Of a stretch of 64,000 nucleotides of DNA, positions 1 to 10,760 are shown piece after piece (within the stretch, counting starts at the first letter, position 1; the number at the start of each line of letters is the position of its first letter). Location: contig JAOTOM010005148.1 of the NCBI GenBank assembly GCA_034440615.1, positions 596,001-660,000 on the forward strand, in the 5' to 3' direction. The translations under genes were made by a program, and so were the position numbers. The DNA is from Ashinkailepas kermadecensis. Taxonomy: Eukaryota > Arthropoda > Thecostraca > Neolepadidae. Under the pieces are notes generated by a model. That model was not told where the DNA came from, made no database searches, and saw only the letters and a program-made list of their open reading frames with translations.

Positions 1-599
1 TGCCCATGGCAACATCATAAAACGATGTGAACTTATGATTCACAATACTTTTATTGCATCTCATTCGATGTTGATATACTTGTATTTCTGCTACAATGCA
101 GGGTATTATAGCATTTCTATACCAAGTAAGATAAAAATACGTGAATAGTGCGTGGATTCTTCGTTCAGCAACTGTCCAGTCAAAATGTTTCAATTGATGC
201 TGTAATCATCATAGCCCTGTATTCTTTAGTTTGCTTTGTATCTGCCAGCCACATTTGCCATTTTCCTGTCGCTTCCAGAATGAATTAATCCATGGAGGTG
301 GTACTACAATTCAATATTATTTATTTTGTTCCAGGCCATAGACGTGTTTTAAAGCGGTTCTTTTTTTTTATTTGTCTTGCTTTTTGTTTCCTGCCTCTTC
401 AAACACGTACTTAACAACCATATCACCACCGGCACGCAACGTAATTGCGTACTCAGCTCAGCATCGTCGATGTTTCTTTTGAGCATGCACGAAAATCTGT
501 ATAGAACCAATTTTTGGTGATTCTCCGCATGCGTAGTGCTCACTAAAATGCGTCGTACTCAGAACAAGCTATGAAACTTGCCCCAGGAAGAGAAGCTGT
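1..599. other. AT-richer flank beyond the shroom 3' end; no gene seen
   Basis: This stretch lies downstream of the probable shroom polyadenylation site. Composition is clearly more AT-rich than the exons. I see no convincing ORF, RNA gene or repeat array in it. Confidence 0.4.
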
Positions 600-1253
600 G
601 TTGCATGGCAATATTTTATTAACAAGTTTACACCTGGTACAATATACTGATATTCTGATCATTGGGAACTGAACCCCATTGACCTGGCTAGGTGGCGTAT
701 CCCTACCCAGTCCCGAGTACAGCGAACAATACACGGGGTCATTCGAAAGCTCATTGACCTAGGCTAGGCATAACAACAGTAAATTCTGGCACATATCGTT
801 CTTTATGCGGTGCAGGCGTCAGCAGGAATCCCCAACGAGCAAGCCATATTACGCCATTGAATGCGCTTCGTTCCGCTATGTACAACGTAATTATATTCTC
901 GCTTTGCAGGGCTGCTGGACATCGGGGATATTGCAAAATACACAGCTGCAGAGACGGACGGCCAAACTTCGTTTCGGAGCACTACACGGAAGGCTTCCAG
1001 TCGCCGCCGGTCAAATAGTACGCACTCAAGACACAGGTCACACCAAGAATAAAAAGGCCTATCAAGAAATAAATGCCTCGCTAAGGTATGGATGGACAGT
1101 TAAATAGGAGACGCGCCGCCTGCTGCCGCGCGCTCGTATGGCAGTCCAGCGCGCACACTCAGATATCACACAGCACGACGCCCTGCCGGCAGTCCCGCAC
1201 AACAGCAGTATCGATATCACTCGACAGGTGGCTCTGCGAGCTTGAGCCACCGG
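600..1253 (-). other. shroom: probable shroom 3' untranslated region
   Basis: This is the sequence directly after the shroom stop codon. Reading on the minus strand, the first AATAAA hexamer after the stop is at 620-615, which would give a 3' UTR of roughly 630-650 bases. The exact cleavage site is inferred. Two AATAAA hexamers also occur on the plus strand (about 1048 and 1066); I give them no function. Confidence 0.45.
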
Positions 1254-1499
1254 TCACGTCTGCGTGAGCGCGGACAGCTGCTCCTCTCCGAGCCGCAGCT
1301 TGTCGTCGATCTCGCGCGAGTCCATGATCAGCTTGGCCTTCATATGGATGAAGTGCTGGTAGTCGGCGTACTCGTCCGACGTCAGGCAGCCGTTGAGGAA
1401 CGCGTCCACCTGCCGACTGCGCCGGTCGATGCTCTGTTTCAGCTTCCGCGCCTCCTCCAGCTGTTCGCACAGCTTGTCCCGCTTGCTGGTCAGGTTCGC
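1254..1499 (-). CDS. shroom: Shroom, last coding exon (C-terminal end of ASD2)
   Basis: This exon encodes 81 residues and the stop (TGA at 1256-1254). The acceptor is CCCAG ending at 1500 and the exon starts in phase 0. The protein is a charged coiled coil. It contains EEARKLKQSIDRRSRQVDAF, then TSDEYADYQHFIHMKAKLIM and ends in the DDKLRLGEEQL type sequence. This order (a DRR motif, a short loop ending in an ADY-FxxMKAKL motif, then a LGEEQL helix) is the signature of the distal ASD2 of Shroom proteins. In the family this segment forms part of an extended antiparallel coiled-coil dimer whose surface binds the Rho-kinase coiled coil and so recruits it to apical junctions. There are only four residues after LGEEQLSAL, so the protein ends almost at the domain boundary, as in known Shrooms. 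Very secure. Confidence 0.95.
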   Translation of the reverse strand, partial: ANLTSKRDKLCEQLEEARKLKQSIDRRSRQVDAFLNGCLTSDEYADYQHFIHMKAKLIMDSREIDDKLRLGEEQLSALTQT

Positions 1500-1555
1500 C
1501 TGGGATCGAGAGCGTCACGTTATTTTTTGCGGGCCCGCGACGCACAAAGCAATTG

Positions 1556-1645
1556 AGGTCACATGACGTCGCGCGGAACCGAACCCGTACCTGCCTCCCA
1601 GACGCTCAGCATAACCACTTCAACCTTCCATCGAGGGACAGGTGG
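1556..1645 (-). repeat. possible decayed tRNA-derived SINE fragment
   Basis: On the minus strand this stretch has a box A-like TGGTTATGCTG followed by GAGCGTCT and a box B-like GGTTCGGTTCC, about the spacing of a tRNA promoter. Each box has one mismatch to consensus. The GAGCGTCT between the boxes is shared with the element near 40.6 kb. Probably an old relative of that family; I see no target-site duplication. Confidence 0.3.
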
Positions 1646-1905
1646 CAATGGCGCACCGTAGAACACTACGTCACACCACAAGACATCTCTGTGTCGCAGG
1701 ACATCCACTGTCGGACCGTGCCACGTAACCCTTCGCTAGCCACACCACTCTCTTCAAAACATCCGGATCAGACCGCCACGGGCACATTGGCCCGTGTCGC
1801 AGACCCCGCGTCACTAATCCGACGCCGAGTCTCGAGTGTTGACAGGCGGGGCAGTGAGCGGATCCCAGACAAACACGACGTGACTCACCAGCTCCCCGTC
1901 CCTCA

Positions 1906-1930
1906 CCCCCCCCCCCCCCCACACACACAC
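1906..1930. repeat. poly-C run followed by an AC dinucleotide repeat
   Basis: A run of about 15 C is followed by about five AC units. This is a simple low-complexity tract inside an intron, likely length-polymorphic. Confidence 0.8.
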
Positions 1931-1963
1931 ATGCTGTCGGGTCAGGTCGCGGAGGGGCTCACT

Positions 1964-2045
1964 TTCCCGCCGTCAAGCCTCACCGTGTCGGTGAGGCTTG
2001 ACGGCGGGAATGTGTGGGGAATTCCTCACCATATCGGTGAGGAAT
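1964..2045. repeat. two adjacent perfect hairpins with a shared core
   Basis: The first inverted repeat has 21-base perfect arms (1964-1984 and 1990-2010) around the 5-base loop GTGTC. Ten bases later a second has 10-base perfect arms (2021-2030 and 2036-2045) around the loop ATATC. Both share the core CTCACC-N5-GGTGAG. The feature lies within a shroom intron. It could be a small foldback remnant or a structured RNA; no known family recognised. Confidence 0.8.
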
Positions 2046-2421
2046 GCCCATAGGAAAATTAATAAGTGTCCTGGTTAGTGTCATCAATGGCACTATAGCG
2101 TAGTAAATTTAGTCTGATGGGTTAACAATGGTAGGATGAACCTTCGTCACCAGAACGACGCCAAAACATGCCATGCCATCAGTGGCTAGAAAACGCGGCT
2201 ATCCTGCATTTTTGTCGTCCGGTACATCGTGCTCTCCGGAATATTGCCATCGCAATTTCATTGGATGAATGAATGGCATTGTTCGGTAGGCAATTGGCAA
2301 ACACTTATTGCTCTTGCATTACAAGTCGCATACCATTCTGTCAACACGAATTCTCATCTGTAGTTTGGTCCGGTAGTACGAGATTGCTGCATTGCTTAAT
2401 TGCCGAGGGTCACTACAGAAG

Positions 2422-2601
2422 TTGGTTTAAGTTGGTTTAAGAATTTGGTGTTGGTTTAACGATACGCCGACCGTTGAGTCATGTAGCGTCGCCAATCTCT
2501 CACGCCGATTGGTCGCGGACGAAGATTAGCGACAGGTGAGACTCTGAACCCACAATCTTTCGATTGTGAGACGGGCAACTTACACCTAGACTACTCGTCC
2601 C
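2422..2601 (-). mobile_element. tRNA-Val-like SINE, copy 1 (older)
   Basis: On the minus strand a tRNA-related head (with box A-like and box B-like sequence) is followed by a body shared with the copies at 39524-39683 and 63562-63723, and a 3' tail made of AAACCAAC-type repeats. It is flanked by the 11-base direct repeat CACTACAGAAG at 2411-2421 and 2602-2612, a target-site duplication. Box B carries an inserted base and the tail is degenerate, so this copy looks older than the other two. Confidence 0.85.
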
Positions 2602-2612
2602 CACTACAGAAG

Positions 2613-3574
2613 AGGACAAACACTACTTATGTGTTTATATTTCATCTTACTTGCGTTCTTCATGCATTGCAGCCAAAGTCGTAATCAGAGCTACTCAAAT
2701 GGGACAATTGTTTTTCCAGTCACCAAGGGAAAACAAAATTACAATAGCTAAACAGTTTGGATTACCAAAATCGCCGTACATTATGAACAACGCAAGAAAG
2801 ATGAAACAAACACATCGCAGATGGTTGTCTACCATAGTTACCCTTAGTGATTGAACCATGCAACAATCTCCAACTACCGGGACAAAATACAGGTCTGGTC
2901 TAGCGTGGCGTCACTCGCCGCCAGAACACCTCAAGGCATTCAGCAAACCAGCACAGTCGCCCACACTATCATTCGCATCTCCCACCCGGATCAGCACGCG
3001 AACAAATCACAGGCATTTCATGCTGAGATCTGTGCAGTCACGCCTCACACCACAAACCCACGGGTGTGAATGATCCATCATGGGTCTGTGTGCCATGAAG
3101 CACACACAACCGGCCCACCCACAGCCAGACGATGTAGGAGGCGTTGTTCGCACTGGCTTCTCACAACCTTAGCAACTCGGCCGACTGAAGAGAGATCATG
3201 TTCCAACCTACCTGCGCCGTGGGGCTGGTGACACCAAATCGTGTGAGTGCGAGCGACACCAGCCGCAAAGTATGGCTGCCACTCTCCGGTACACCCCCAA
3301 ACATGACCGATTCGTCCCCGTCTCCACGAAAACCCCACAGCCTCCCATGCACAATCCCACAATCGCACACAAGTCAAGACCGAAGACCAGGATCCTCCCG
3401 CAGACCCTCGAAGTCCAATGACAAGCGGTCACACGCTCGCTTCTCGACAGAGCCCTACAACTCCTCTCTCCAAGTCACGTGATCCCACACGAGCTCTCAC
3501 CAGATGCCTGCAGCTCGTCCACAAACCCCACCCCACCCCCACTCCACTCCACACGAACCGGCGTCGACTCTCAC
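2613..3574. other. intronic sequence, no feature seen
   Basis: This stretch lies between the SINE and the donor of exon 3575-3844. Open frames here are short and overlap on both strands with no family resemblance. Confidence 0.4.
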
Positions 3575-3844
3575 CCGTTCGTCGGCGTCTTCATCGCCGA
3601 GCGAGACGAGCGCGTTCTCGGCGCGCGCCAGCCTGCCGCTGAGACCGAGCAGCAGGCTGGTGATGGTGCCGATCTGCTCCACGTAGGTGGTGTACTTGTC
3701 GGTCTCGGCGGACAGCGCCGTCTGCTCCACCCGCGCCGCCACGGCGGCGCCCAGCGCCACGTTCGTCTCGATCTCCTGGCGGATCGCCTGCTGCTCGCAG
3801 CGCAGGATCTCCAGCTTGCGCGAGATCCGCGACGCCAGCTCCGC
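3575..3844 (-). CDS. shroom: Shroom exon with the central ASD2 coiled coil and LSGRLAR signature
   Basis: This 270-base exon (90 codons, phase 0 at both ends) has the acceptor CCGCAG|GCG and the donor CGG|GTGAGA. It opens with AELASRISRKLEILRCEQQA, a basic helix, continues with an acidic/alanine helix, then ETDKYTTYVEQIGTITSLLL and the near-invariant LSGRLARAENAL. That last motif is the most diagnostic block of the Shroom ASD2 domain; in studied Shrooms residues around its arginines are needed for Rho-kinase binding. It is followed by the acidic linker GDEDADER, which joins in frame to ANLTSKRDKL of the next exon. The resemblance over the whole exon leaves little doubt about the family. No insertion, frameshift or missing key residue is visible. 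Confidence 0.96.
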
Positions 3845-5635
3845 CTGCGGCCGACCCGGGAACTATGAGCGACGGTCGGCGAACGGTGCGGAATGGTGTA
3901 CAGGTGCGGCTCGGAAGACATGGGTGCGGTTGCGAGAGCCGTGCAATTGGGTGGGGCGGACGGTGAGCGACAGTTAGCCGTTGGAGTTTGAACTGTTGTG
4001 CATGTGTGACTCGATCGTCTGGAGGCGATAGACCGGCATGTGTGCAGGTCGTCTGGAGGCGACAGACCGGCATGTGTGCAGGTCGCCTGGAGGCGATAGA
4101 CTGACGCCGCTTCATTGCGTGGCGGTGAACTGATCCGGTGAACCAACTATCACTGTTCGTCACCAGAGAAATCAACGTTTACGAGTCTGAATCTAGATCA
4201 ACCGTGACTGGCGAGGTTTCGTCACACTCGCTGCAAATCTTCGTGTGAGATCAGTATCACCAAATGATTCACTGTGCTGTTATGGCTTCAGGATTCGTCC
4301 AGTCAGATGTCAAATACGGCGAGCCGCGGAGTTTGATGGTAGGGTAATTTGAGTGCGCTGTCAGACTATGAGCGCCTGTCCTAGACATGCCTTAAGCACA
4401 TCACATATGCGGAATTCAACAAGCTATGTGCCAGCTCACTGATCGATACTTCAGTTAAGTATTCGATGCACATAAAGTGTGCCTTTGCATTAACAAGCAA
4501 ATATGTGATATATCCGGAGTGTGTGAGGGATACAAATATATTTCGGATACAAATATGTTTCGGTCACCTAAGACCCTCCCAGCCTATTATAATACACCTC
4601 GTCACCAGCTGGTGAGAAAATAGGCCAACGACCATCAGGGGTGACTACTCCACAATGCCAACCGGTTCTAGCGGGAGCTTCGGAATCGCTTTGCGACGCC
4701 CGATTGAGACACGCCGGCAGCGTCAAGGTCACCGCACAATAGGGCAGCCTCGCGGCCCGATGATGGCCACTCGCGCGGGACCGAATACAACTCACCCCGC
4801 CAAAACCCAATGCAAATACAACAATGCGGCCGCCGCCGGCTTCTACCTTCTCCAGCTTTCGTTTAACCGAGGCAGAACGTTATCGCAGCGACGGTTGAGA
4901 AGTAAACCCAGGGAAGTATGACACTTGCTGGTCGTCAGCTTGTCAGATTTAAAATCACCTTTCTTGTGCTTTTCGGCCGTTCCGATCAGCATAATTATAC
5001 TGTCGCCATATTTTCGACACAGGCGGGTCCTACCCGACAGGCAGTCTGTTCAAGTCTGCTGCTCGGACTGCCGTCAGTCACTGCTCCCTGTCACATTACT
5101 GTCCATCACTTGAACCGGCGTCGGCCGAACGTAGCCCATTATGGGGAAATTATGTTGGAAGGTTAGTTAGTTATTGTAGGTTAGGAGCACATCGACGACA
5201 TAGCCCATACTTTGTTGGAAGTAGGAGATCAGGACGTATGTCTAACGCTTCGGGAAATCCGGACAATTGCAACACATCACTAGCGAGCAGTTAGATGCCC
5301 ATCTGGCATTCAGCGAAAGCCTGTGTTTCCGTTGTCCCTAAGCAGGAATATCATTTCCAAACAACCGTCTGATGTATTTTTCCATTTATCATATGCCTTC
5401 ATATCAGCATATAATCATGTGCGCAATCCGCCCGACACAATATTTCTGCGCACCACACAACCATAAGCTTAGAATATTCTGCTCTATTGACACAACTCGA
5501 ACCTTGTCTTTTCTACCAGCATTGCTTTCCTTCCCCATCTGATCGCCAGGACGGTCAGGCCGCCTTACTATCCACCTTCACCCTCAGCCGTCGTGGGACG
5601 CACCCGGCAGCGGGCCAGTGCGCGCCGACATGTAC
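3845..5635 (-). other. shroom: shroom intron between exons 5636-5786 and 3575-3844
   Basis: The donor is CAG|GTACAT at 5635 downward and the acceptor is at 3845; phase 0. Apart from the 34-bp repeat at 4012-4108 I see no gene. The middle (4200-5500) is AT-richer with no convincing coding. Confidence 0.8.
4012..4108. repeat. 34-bp tandem repeat, about three copies
   Basis: Units contain GTCTGGAGGCGACAGACCGG followed by CATGTGTGCAG. There are three slightly diverged copies. Purely intronic. Confidence 0.8.
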
Positions 5636-5786
5636 CTGTTGCCGCTTGACCTCCTCCACGTCGCGCACGTTCTTCAGGCTCTGGTCGGCGGTCACGTCTC
5701 GGCCGTACTGCGCCAGGAACTTGGCCTTGGACGCCGACGTGGTGAAGTAGGCCGAGTCTGGCCGCAGCGGGGACGTCTCCGAGGGC
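5636..5786 (-). CDS. shroom: Shroom exon, N-terminal part of ASD2 (FTTSASKAKFL motif)
   Basis: This 151-base exon (1 base, then 50 codons, ending in phase 0) encodes a peptide beginning PSETSPLRPDSAYFTTSASK and continuing AKFLAQYGRDVTADQSLKNV, ending in KRQQ before the donor CAG|GTACAT. The SxYxxTSxxKAxLL pattern is the short conserved block that precedes the main ASD2 coiled coil in Shroom proteins. The single first base (G) completes the CC left by the exon at 7908-8055, giving proline. The acceptor used here (CCGCAG at 5792-5787) and the first 26 bases of the exon lie in copy 1 of a 75-bp tandem repeat. The same acceptor is therefore repeated upstream four more times; only this last one keeps the frame open, because each other copy meets an in-frame TGA. 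Confidence 0.92.
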
Positions 5787-6135
5787 CTGCGGCAGTCGAT
5801 CGGTCAGTGGTGGTGCCAGTCCGCCACAGCCTCCGGCCGCAGCGGGGACGTCTCAGAGGGCCTGCGGCAGTCGATCGGTCAGTGGTGGTGCCAGTCCGCC
5901 ACAGCCTCCGGCCGCAGCGGGGACGTCTCCGAGGGCCTGCGGCAGTCGATCGGTCAGTGGTGGTGCCAGTCCGCCACAGCCTCCGGCCGCAGCGGGGACG
6001 TCTCCGAGGGCCTGCGGCAGTCGATCGGTCAGTGGTGGTGCCAGTCTGCCACAGCCTCCGGCCGCAGCGGGGACGTCTCCGAGGGCCTGCGGCAGTCGAT
6101 CGGTCAGTGGTGGTGCCAGTCCGCCACAGCCTCCG
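5761..6135. repeat. 75-bp tandem repeat (five copies) overlapping a shroom splice acceptor
   Basis: Copies begin at 5761, 5836, 5911, 5986 and 6061, nearly identical and exactly 75 bases apart. Each unit carries, on the minus strand, CACTGAC (branch-point-like), CCGCAG (acceptor) and the first 26 bases of exon 5636-5786. Because 75 is a multiple of three the arrays stay open in some frames, but those peptides are shadows. Confidence 0.95.
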
Positions 6136-7907
6136 CCCACGCTCTGCGCAGGGTCGTGTATTGAGACCATAGACGGAACAAACCGCGACCGGCGCAACAC
6201 AGGCTTCACATCTTGGCGACGCAACATGCCGACAAAATAACCAGCTACCACTCGGTGGTGTATATCACTCGCGATAAAGTGAAGCGGTGCCGTCTAGAGC
6301 GCAGGATACTCAACCTCCACAGTGGTGTTGCCTCCATCCCCCTGATTAGCATGGATTATACTCGATATTGTCGCTGTGCTTCAGGTACCCTTAAAACCCC
6401 CATTAACAGCCACCCTGTATTTTCGGGTATAGACGACATTCGATATCACCTCGCGATTTTAATAACGAACAATATACGACCGCGACAAACAACTATACAT
6501 GGCCCAGCAGTACCAGCATACAACGATGCACCTCTTGACAGGGTGTCGCCCTGGGTTGGCAACCACTCCCAACACACATGGTAAATAGCTCGGCGTACAA
6601 TGAATCACCGCGCACAGCACACAACACAAGCACACAGTACACCCCTCACGCCGCACAATGCACCACTCACTGCATGGCTGGTGCGGGTCAGACAGATCGG
6701 CCGGCGACACGCGGCGCGGCCGGCGTCACAGCTGCGTCTGGTGGCCGGCACTGCGACACTCGACCGTCCGCCACCCTCGCCGTCGTCAACAGGGCTCCCG
6801 CACCACTGGGGCTGGGGCTGGGGTCGGCGCCGCCACCCGGGGGCAGGCGCGATGCCAGGTCCCGGCCGCGGGAGGCGGTAGTTTTGACAGGGGCGGAGCC
6901 AGGCCTACGACGGCGGCGACGTCACGGTAGACAGCCCGATGTTCTGATCACTGGTGTGCGATTTGCTTCCGGCAATGTGTTCCACGTGATTGTGTGCGAA
7001 TATTTAATTTTAAAATGACGAGCCGTACGAGCCGGCCGCAAATGTTCACGTGGTCAGCACCCACGCATTCCAAGCTGACGCGACGGCAGACTGCAGTCTG
7101 AAGGAGACGCGGCGTGTGGCTCACGCGCCGACACCCTCGCCTCTGTCCCTTCCCCCGCCACGTCGGAAGCGGGTGCTCAGGTGCCGCCTGGGGCCGCAGG
7201 TGGACAATGGACGGCCGCCCCTACGGAGGCCGGATTGATTTTTGTCGCGGGTCGGCCGGCGCGGCGGTTGCAGCTACGATCGGAGAGGGTCGGCCGCCGC
7301 CGACCATCGCCCAGGGGGGGGGGGAGGGCAGGACGCGCTACCCGACCACCGCCAGCCGGCGGCTCGCTCGCTGGATCGGTACGGCGGGCGTGTGTGTGTG
7401 TGTGTATTGCCGGTGGAGTAGCGGCAGACGTCCGGCGACAACATCACAACACCCCAGTCACCCTCCCGCCCCCCCCTCCGCCTGCGAGGCGCGCCAGCTG
7501 TGTGATCGCGCCCGCCGAAAATCGATCTGAGTGGCGGCGGTGCGGCGGACGCCGACTCGTGTTCACCGGGGAAGGGATGGGGGAGGAACGCCACGCGTCG
7601 CCCGGTCTGGACAGTCATATTACGTGCTCATTTCCTCAGCTGGTTCCCAGGTCCTGGCATCTCCACCGACCGTCATGCCTCCGCTTCGTGGCAATCTTTC
7701 AGTTTCGCCGCGTCGTAAACAACCCGATGTTACCGCGCTTCACACGACTAGTTGGACGGATACCACGCAACGGCGTTAGCAGGGCGCTGTGTGACCAACG
7801 CAGTCGATGCGTCCCTAAGTCTAAATAACCAACCAACGCCGTCTAGCTGAACGCCGCACCATGATAAGGACATTGTGTGGTCGATGGAGGCCGGTGACGC
7901 CACTCAC
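6136..7907. other. GC-rich intronic sequence between exons 7908-8055 and 5636-5786
   Basis: This is the remainder of the intron that runs from the donor CC|GTGAGT at 7907 to the acceptor at 5787. It contains a CpG-rich stretch (about 6680-7560), a GT dinucleotide tract at 7390-7405 and poly-G/poly-C runs. Open frames in this part are composition-driven and none resembles a protein family. Confidence 0.5.
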
Positions 7908-8055
7908 GGTTTGTCGGGCGAGCCCGGCGGCGAGGTGGTCGATGCCGCACTGCAGAGACTGGATTGACTGGCCTTCCGCGGCCCCAGCTGGGTCATCTGA
8001 AGGTCGAACAGTCCCTGTATGTAGTGGGCGCTCGTGCGGTGGCCTGGTCCCGGCA
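7908..8055 (-). CDS. shroom: Shroom exon with the HYIQGLF motif
   Basis: This 148-base exon (2 bases, 48 codons, 2 bases) has the acceptor GGTTTGCAG|TG and the donor CC|GTGAGT. It encodes PGPGHRTSAHYIQGLFDLQM followed by a Ser/Thr/Pro-rich linker. Shroom proteins carry a related short block (a basic/threonine stretch, then a tyrosine and GLF) between the start of ASD2 and the KAxLL block, so both its place and content fit. The frame was found by looking for the piece needed to bridge the phase-1 donor of 13674-14294 and the phase-2 acceptor of 5636-5786. Its phases match both neighbours exactly, which strongly supports it. A 55-bp minisatellite begins only 15 bases upstream of the exon. Confidence 0.9.
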
Positions 8056-8070
8056 CTGCAAACCAAACAC

Positions 8071-8725
8071 ACCGTCAGACACACGCACACAGTCGACGAG
8101 CGGCCATGATCACCTGCCGCAACACACCGTCAGACACGCGCACACAGTCGGCGAGCGGCCATGATCACCTGCCGCAACACACCGTCAGACACGCGCACAC
8201 AGTCGACGAGCGGCCATGATCACCTGCCGCAACACACCGTCAGACACGCGCACACAGTCGACGAGCGGCCATGATCACCTGCCGCAACACACCGTCAGAC
8301 ACACGCACACAGTCGGCGAGCGGCCATGATCACCTGCCGCAACACACCGTCAGACACACGCACACAGTCGGCGAGCGGCCATGATCACCTGCCGCAACAC
8401 ACCGTCAGACACGCGCACACAGTCGACGAGCGGCCATGATCACCTGCCGCAACACACCGTCAGACACACGCACACAGTCGACGAGCGGCCATGATCACCT
8501 GCCGCAACACACCGTCAGACACACGCACACAGTCGGCGAGCGGCCAGGTCACCTGCCGCAACACACCGTCAGACACACGCACACAGTCGGCGAGCGGCCA
8601 TGATCACCTGCCGCAACACACCGTCAGACACACGCACACAGTCGACGAGCGGCCATGATCACCTGCCGCAACACACCGTCAGACACACGCACACAGTCGG
8701 CGAGCGGCCATGATCACCTGCCGCA
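8071..8725. repeat. 55-bp minisatellite, 12 copies, next to a shroom acceptor
   Basis: ACCGTCAGAC recurs at 8071, 8126, 8181, 8236, 8291, 8346, 8401, 8456, 8511, 8565, 8620 and 8675, so the unit is 55 bases (one is 54). Units differ by a few A/G changes. On the minus strand each has a branch-point-like CTGAC; the nearest has its A 19 bases from the acceptor of exon 7908-8055. Confidence 0.95.
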
Positions 8726-8905
8726 GGCCGGCTGACCAGCTGGTGTGTGGCTACAGGTCGGGTGGTGGCGACTGCAGCGGTCACGTGGAGTTGACTACAG
8801 TGATGCAACGGATGTGACTGCAGCGGTCACGTGGTGATAACTGCGGAGGAAATGACTACAGTAGTTCAGTGGTGATGACTGCAATGGTCCAGTGGTGGAC
8901 ATGCG
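8726..8905. repeat. degenerate short repeats around GACTGCAGYGGTC
   Basis: Variants of a GACTGCAGCGGTCACGTGG type word recur several times with irregular spacing. This appears to be an old, eroded tandem array. Confidence 0.5.
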
Positions 8906-9002
8906 CTAAAACTGGGCAATTCACACGCTAGCCGAGTTCGTTCCAGTTCGTCAGTTCGTCAAAGCTGAGCCGCGATGCACATCTCTGAGCATGCCCACCA
9001 AT

Positions 9003-9170
9003 GCTGGAGATCTCTCACAAAGCCAGGGGTCCAAGTCCTCATGTTCAAGATGTAACTTCGGCGTGAATATGGAAAATGACAACTTAACATTAGCACGGGA
9101 CCAAACCAGGAGGTCCGAACCCCCCCCTCCCCTGGCCCAACTGGTATCTCCAGCCATGATGCGCACGTTG
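9003..9170 (+). repeat. interspersed repeat, copy 1 (family unknown)
   Basis: This stretch shares an ordered set of blocks with 42465-42616: GCTGGAGATCTC, a TTCAAGA block, GGAAAATGAC-like sequence, ACCAAACCAGG with GGTCC, and CCAGCCATGA at the end. Both copies are in the same orientation. There are no coding features or obvious terminal repeats. Confidence 0.6.
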
Positions 9171-10690
9171 CGATGCAAGCATTCGCTCCTGTCTCGCGCG
9201 CGAAGGCAAGTGTCATCGCGTTGCGAAGTGCCGACCGTATTCCCGTTGTTAGCATATCCTGCCGTTCTGAAGATGTGTTAACGTCTTCAATCGAGCATGT
9301 TGTTTGAATTTGTAGTTGTATATGGTGTAGTTGCAGTTTGAACTTATAGCATTTTCATAATTTGAATTTGAGCTTACATGGTTCATTGATATGCTCAGGT
9401 GGTGGGTTCCTCCTCTTTCCCCACGATATCTTCATTTCCAGCGTCCAGCATTAGCCAACGGTCTGCTGAACGGGACTTAGCTGTCGAATCACCTTTCTAG
9501 ATGAAGCTAGTTTCCAAACGTTCACAAATTACATCGGACAAGTGTCTTCTAAATCATGAATACAGGCACAGTCGTAACGGGCGCCCAGCTCATGCGCGAA
9601 TGACATCACAGCAGGGTTGGTCGAGGACACCGAGCGCGAACTCTGGTGAATAGCAGGGAAGCCACGGAAGTCTGCTGAATAGTGTACGGTCCGTGGGCGG
9701 AACAAACGCTTTCCGGTCCGGTGGCGGTGTGAAGCGGCCGTTAATGTCTGCATTATGTGGCCAACGCGCTGTCGTAGGCGAATTTGGCGCATGCGGCGGT
9801 CGTCTGGCCAGCGGCTGTGACCAACAAGTCACGAGAGACTTCTGACTGACAGTCAGCTGGGGCACCTGATCGGCGTCCAGTCAGCCGACGTTCGACCGGA
9901 ATCTACTCACGCCGTCACCTGAACTCGGACGGTCGGACACGCCTCACAAACGCCGCCGCAGTCGGACCGAGATCGGAAGCAAACGTCGCTCCGGGGTGCA
10001 GACACGAATCGCAAACCAGGTCAGGCATGCCTTAACGTCAATCATCTCGCAGGCAGTTAGACACACGACGAGCACGCTGGCGGGACAAATTGCCCACCAG
10101 CGAGCAGGAGTCGTGAGCGGACAGACGCACGACCAACAGTAGCCTGCAACCAGCTCCTCTGGCCGGCCGGCGGGTGTTTCCAGATTCGGCCGCCAGGGGC
10201 GCTCAGAGCAGACCGACGGCAGCTGATTGAATTAGCCGGTGGTGAGCGCTGTTCGTTACAGCGCGGACGTGATCAGTCGGCAGGGTCGGAGGCCCTCACG
10301 TGCACTGGGCGGCCTCCACTATCGCCAGCCTGGCGGCGCCGATGGCCGATATGCCTCGCAACAGCAGAGATCCTAATGTTCCACCAATCATATGCTCACC
10401 GCCAGGCGGCATGGACGCGACCGTATCTTAAACACTGTTCCAACATAGCTTGGACCACCGCCGGACCTGGACGTCCCTACGGCCTGCTGCAGCTTCCGAA
10501 GTGCTGTGATAGCAGACGTTGGGCCAGCGCCGAACCAAACAATCGGAAACCTAAGCCTTCGACCTCCACATATTAACCGAAACAGTAGAAGCGGCGGTAA
10601 CGGAACGCACGCGAATATGCCTGCACCTCATCCACCGATGGCAACAAAATTACTTCGGAATTACAATCACTATCAATCTCCTGAGTGGGA
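9171..10690. other. intronic sequence without recognised features
   Basis: An AT-richer part (9280-9560) is followed by GC-rich sequence. I found no exon consistent with the shroom phases and no repeat array. Confidence 0.4.
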
Positions 10691-10692
10691 GC

Positions 10693-10694
<2 letters not shown>

Positions 10695-10735
<41 letters not shown>

Positions 10736-10760
10736 CCAGCAGTAGCAGCAGCAGCGACAG
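10695..10760. repeat. CAG trinucleotide repeat
   Basis: There are about thirteen uninterrupted CAG units, then CAC, CAGCAG, TAG, and further CAG units. It lies in an intron, so the glutamine or alanine runs it would encode are not part of a supported protein. Confidence 0.85.

Larger units (their letters stand above)
1500..3574 (-). other. shroom: shroom intron between the last two exons
   Basis: The intron runs from the donor CGG|GTGAGA (3574 downward) to the acceptor at 1500, joining phase 0 to phase 0. Besides the repeats listed separately (SINE remnant near 1560, C-run/AC microsatellite, two hairpins, SINE at 2422-2601) I see no gene in it. Confidence 0.85.

Noticed and set aside
5837..6251. 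Coding use of the 75-bp array as a protein repeat
   Set aside because: Open frames exist on both strands, but the Shroom frame itself meets TGA in each unit, so the array does not encode part of Shroom.
8071..8725. CRISPR-like array
   Set aside because: Regularly spaced repeats, but the whole 55-bp unit is repeated with no unique spacers, no cas genes, and a eukaryotic context.
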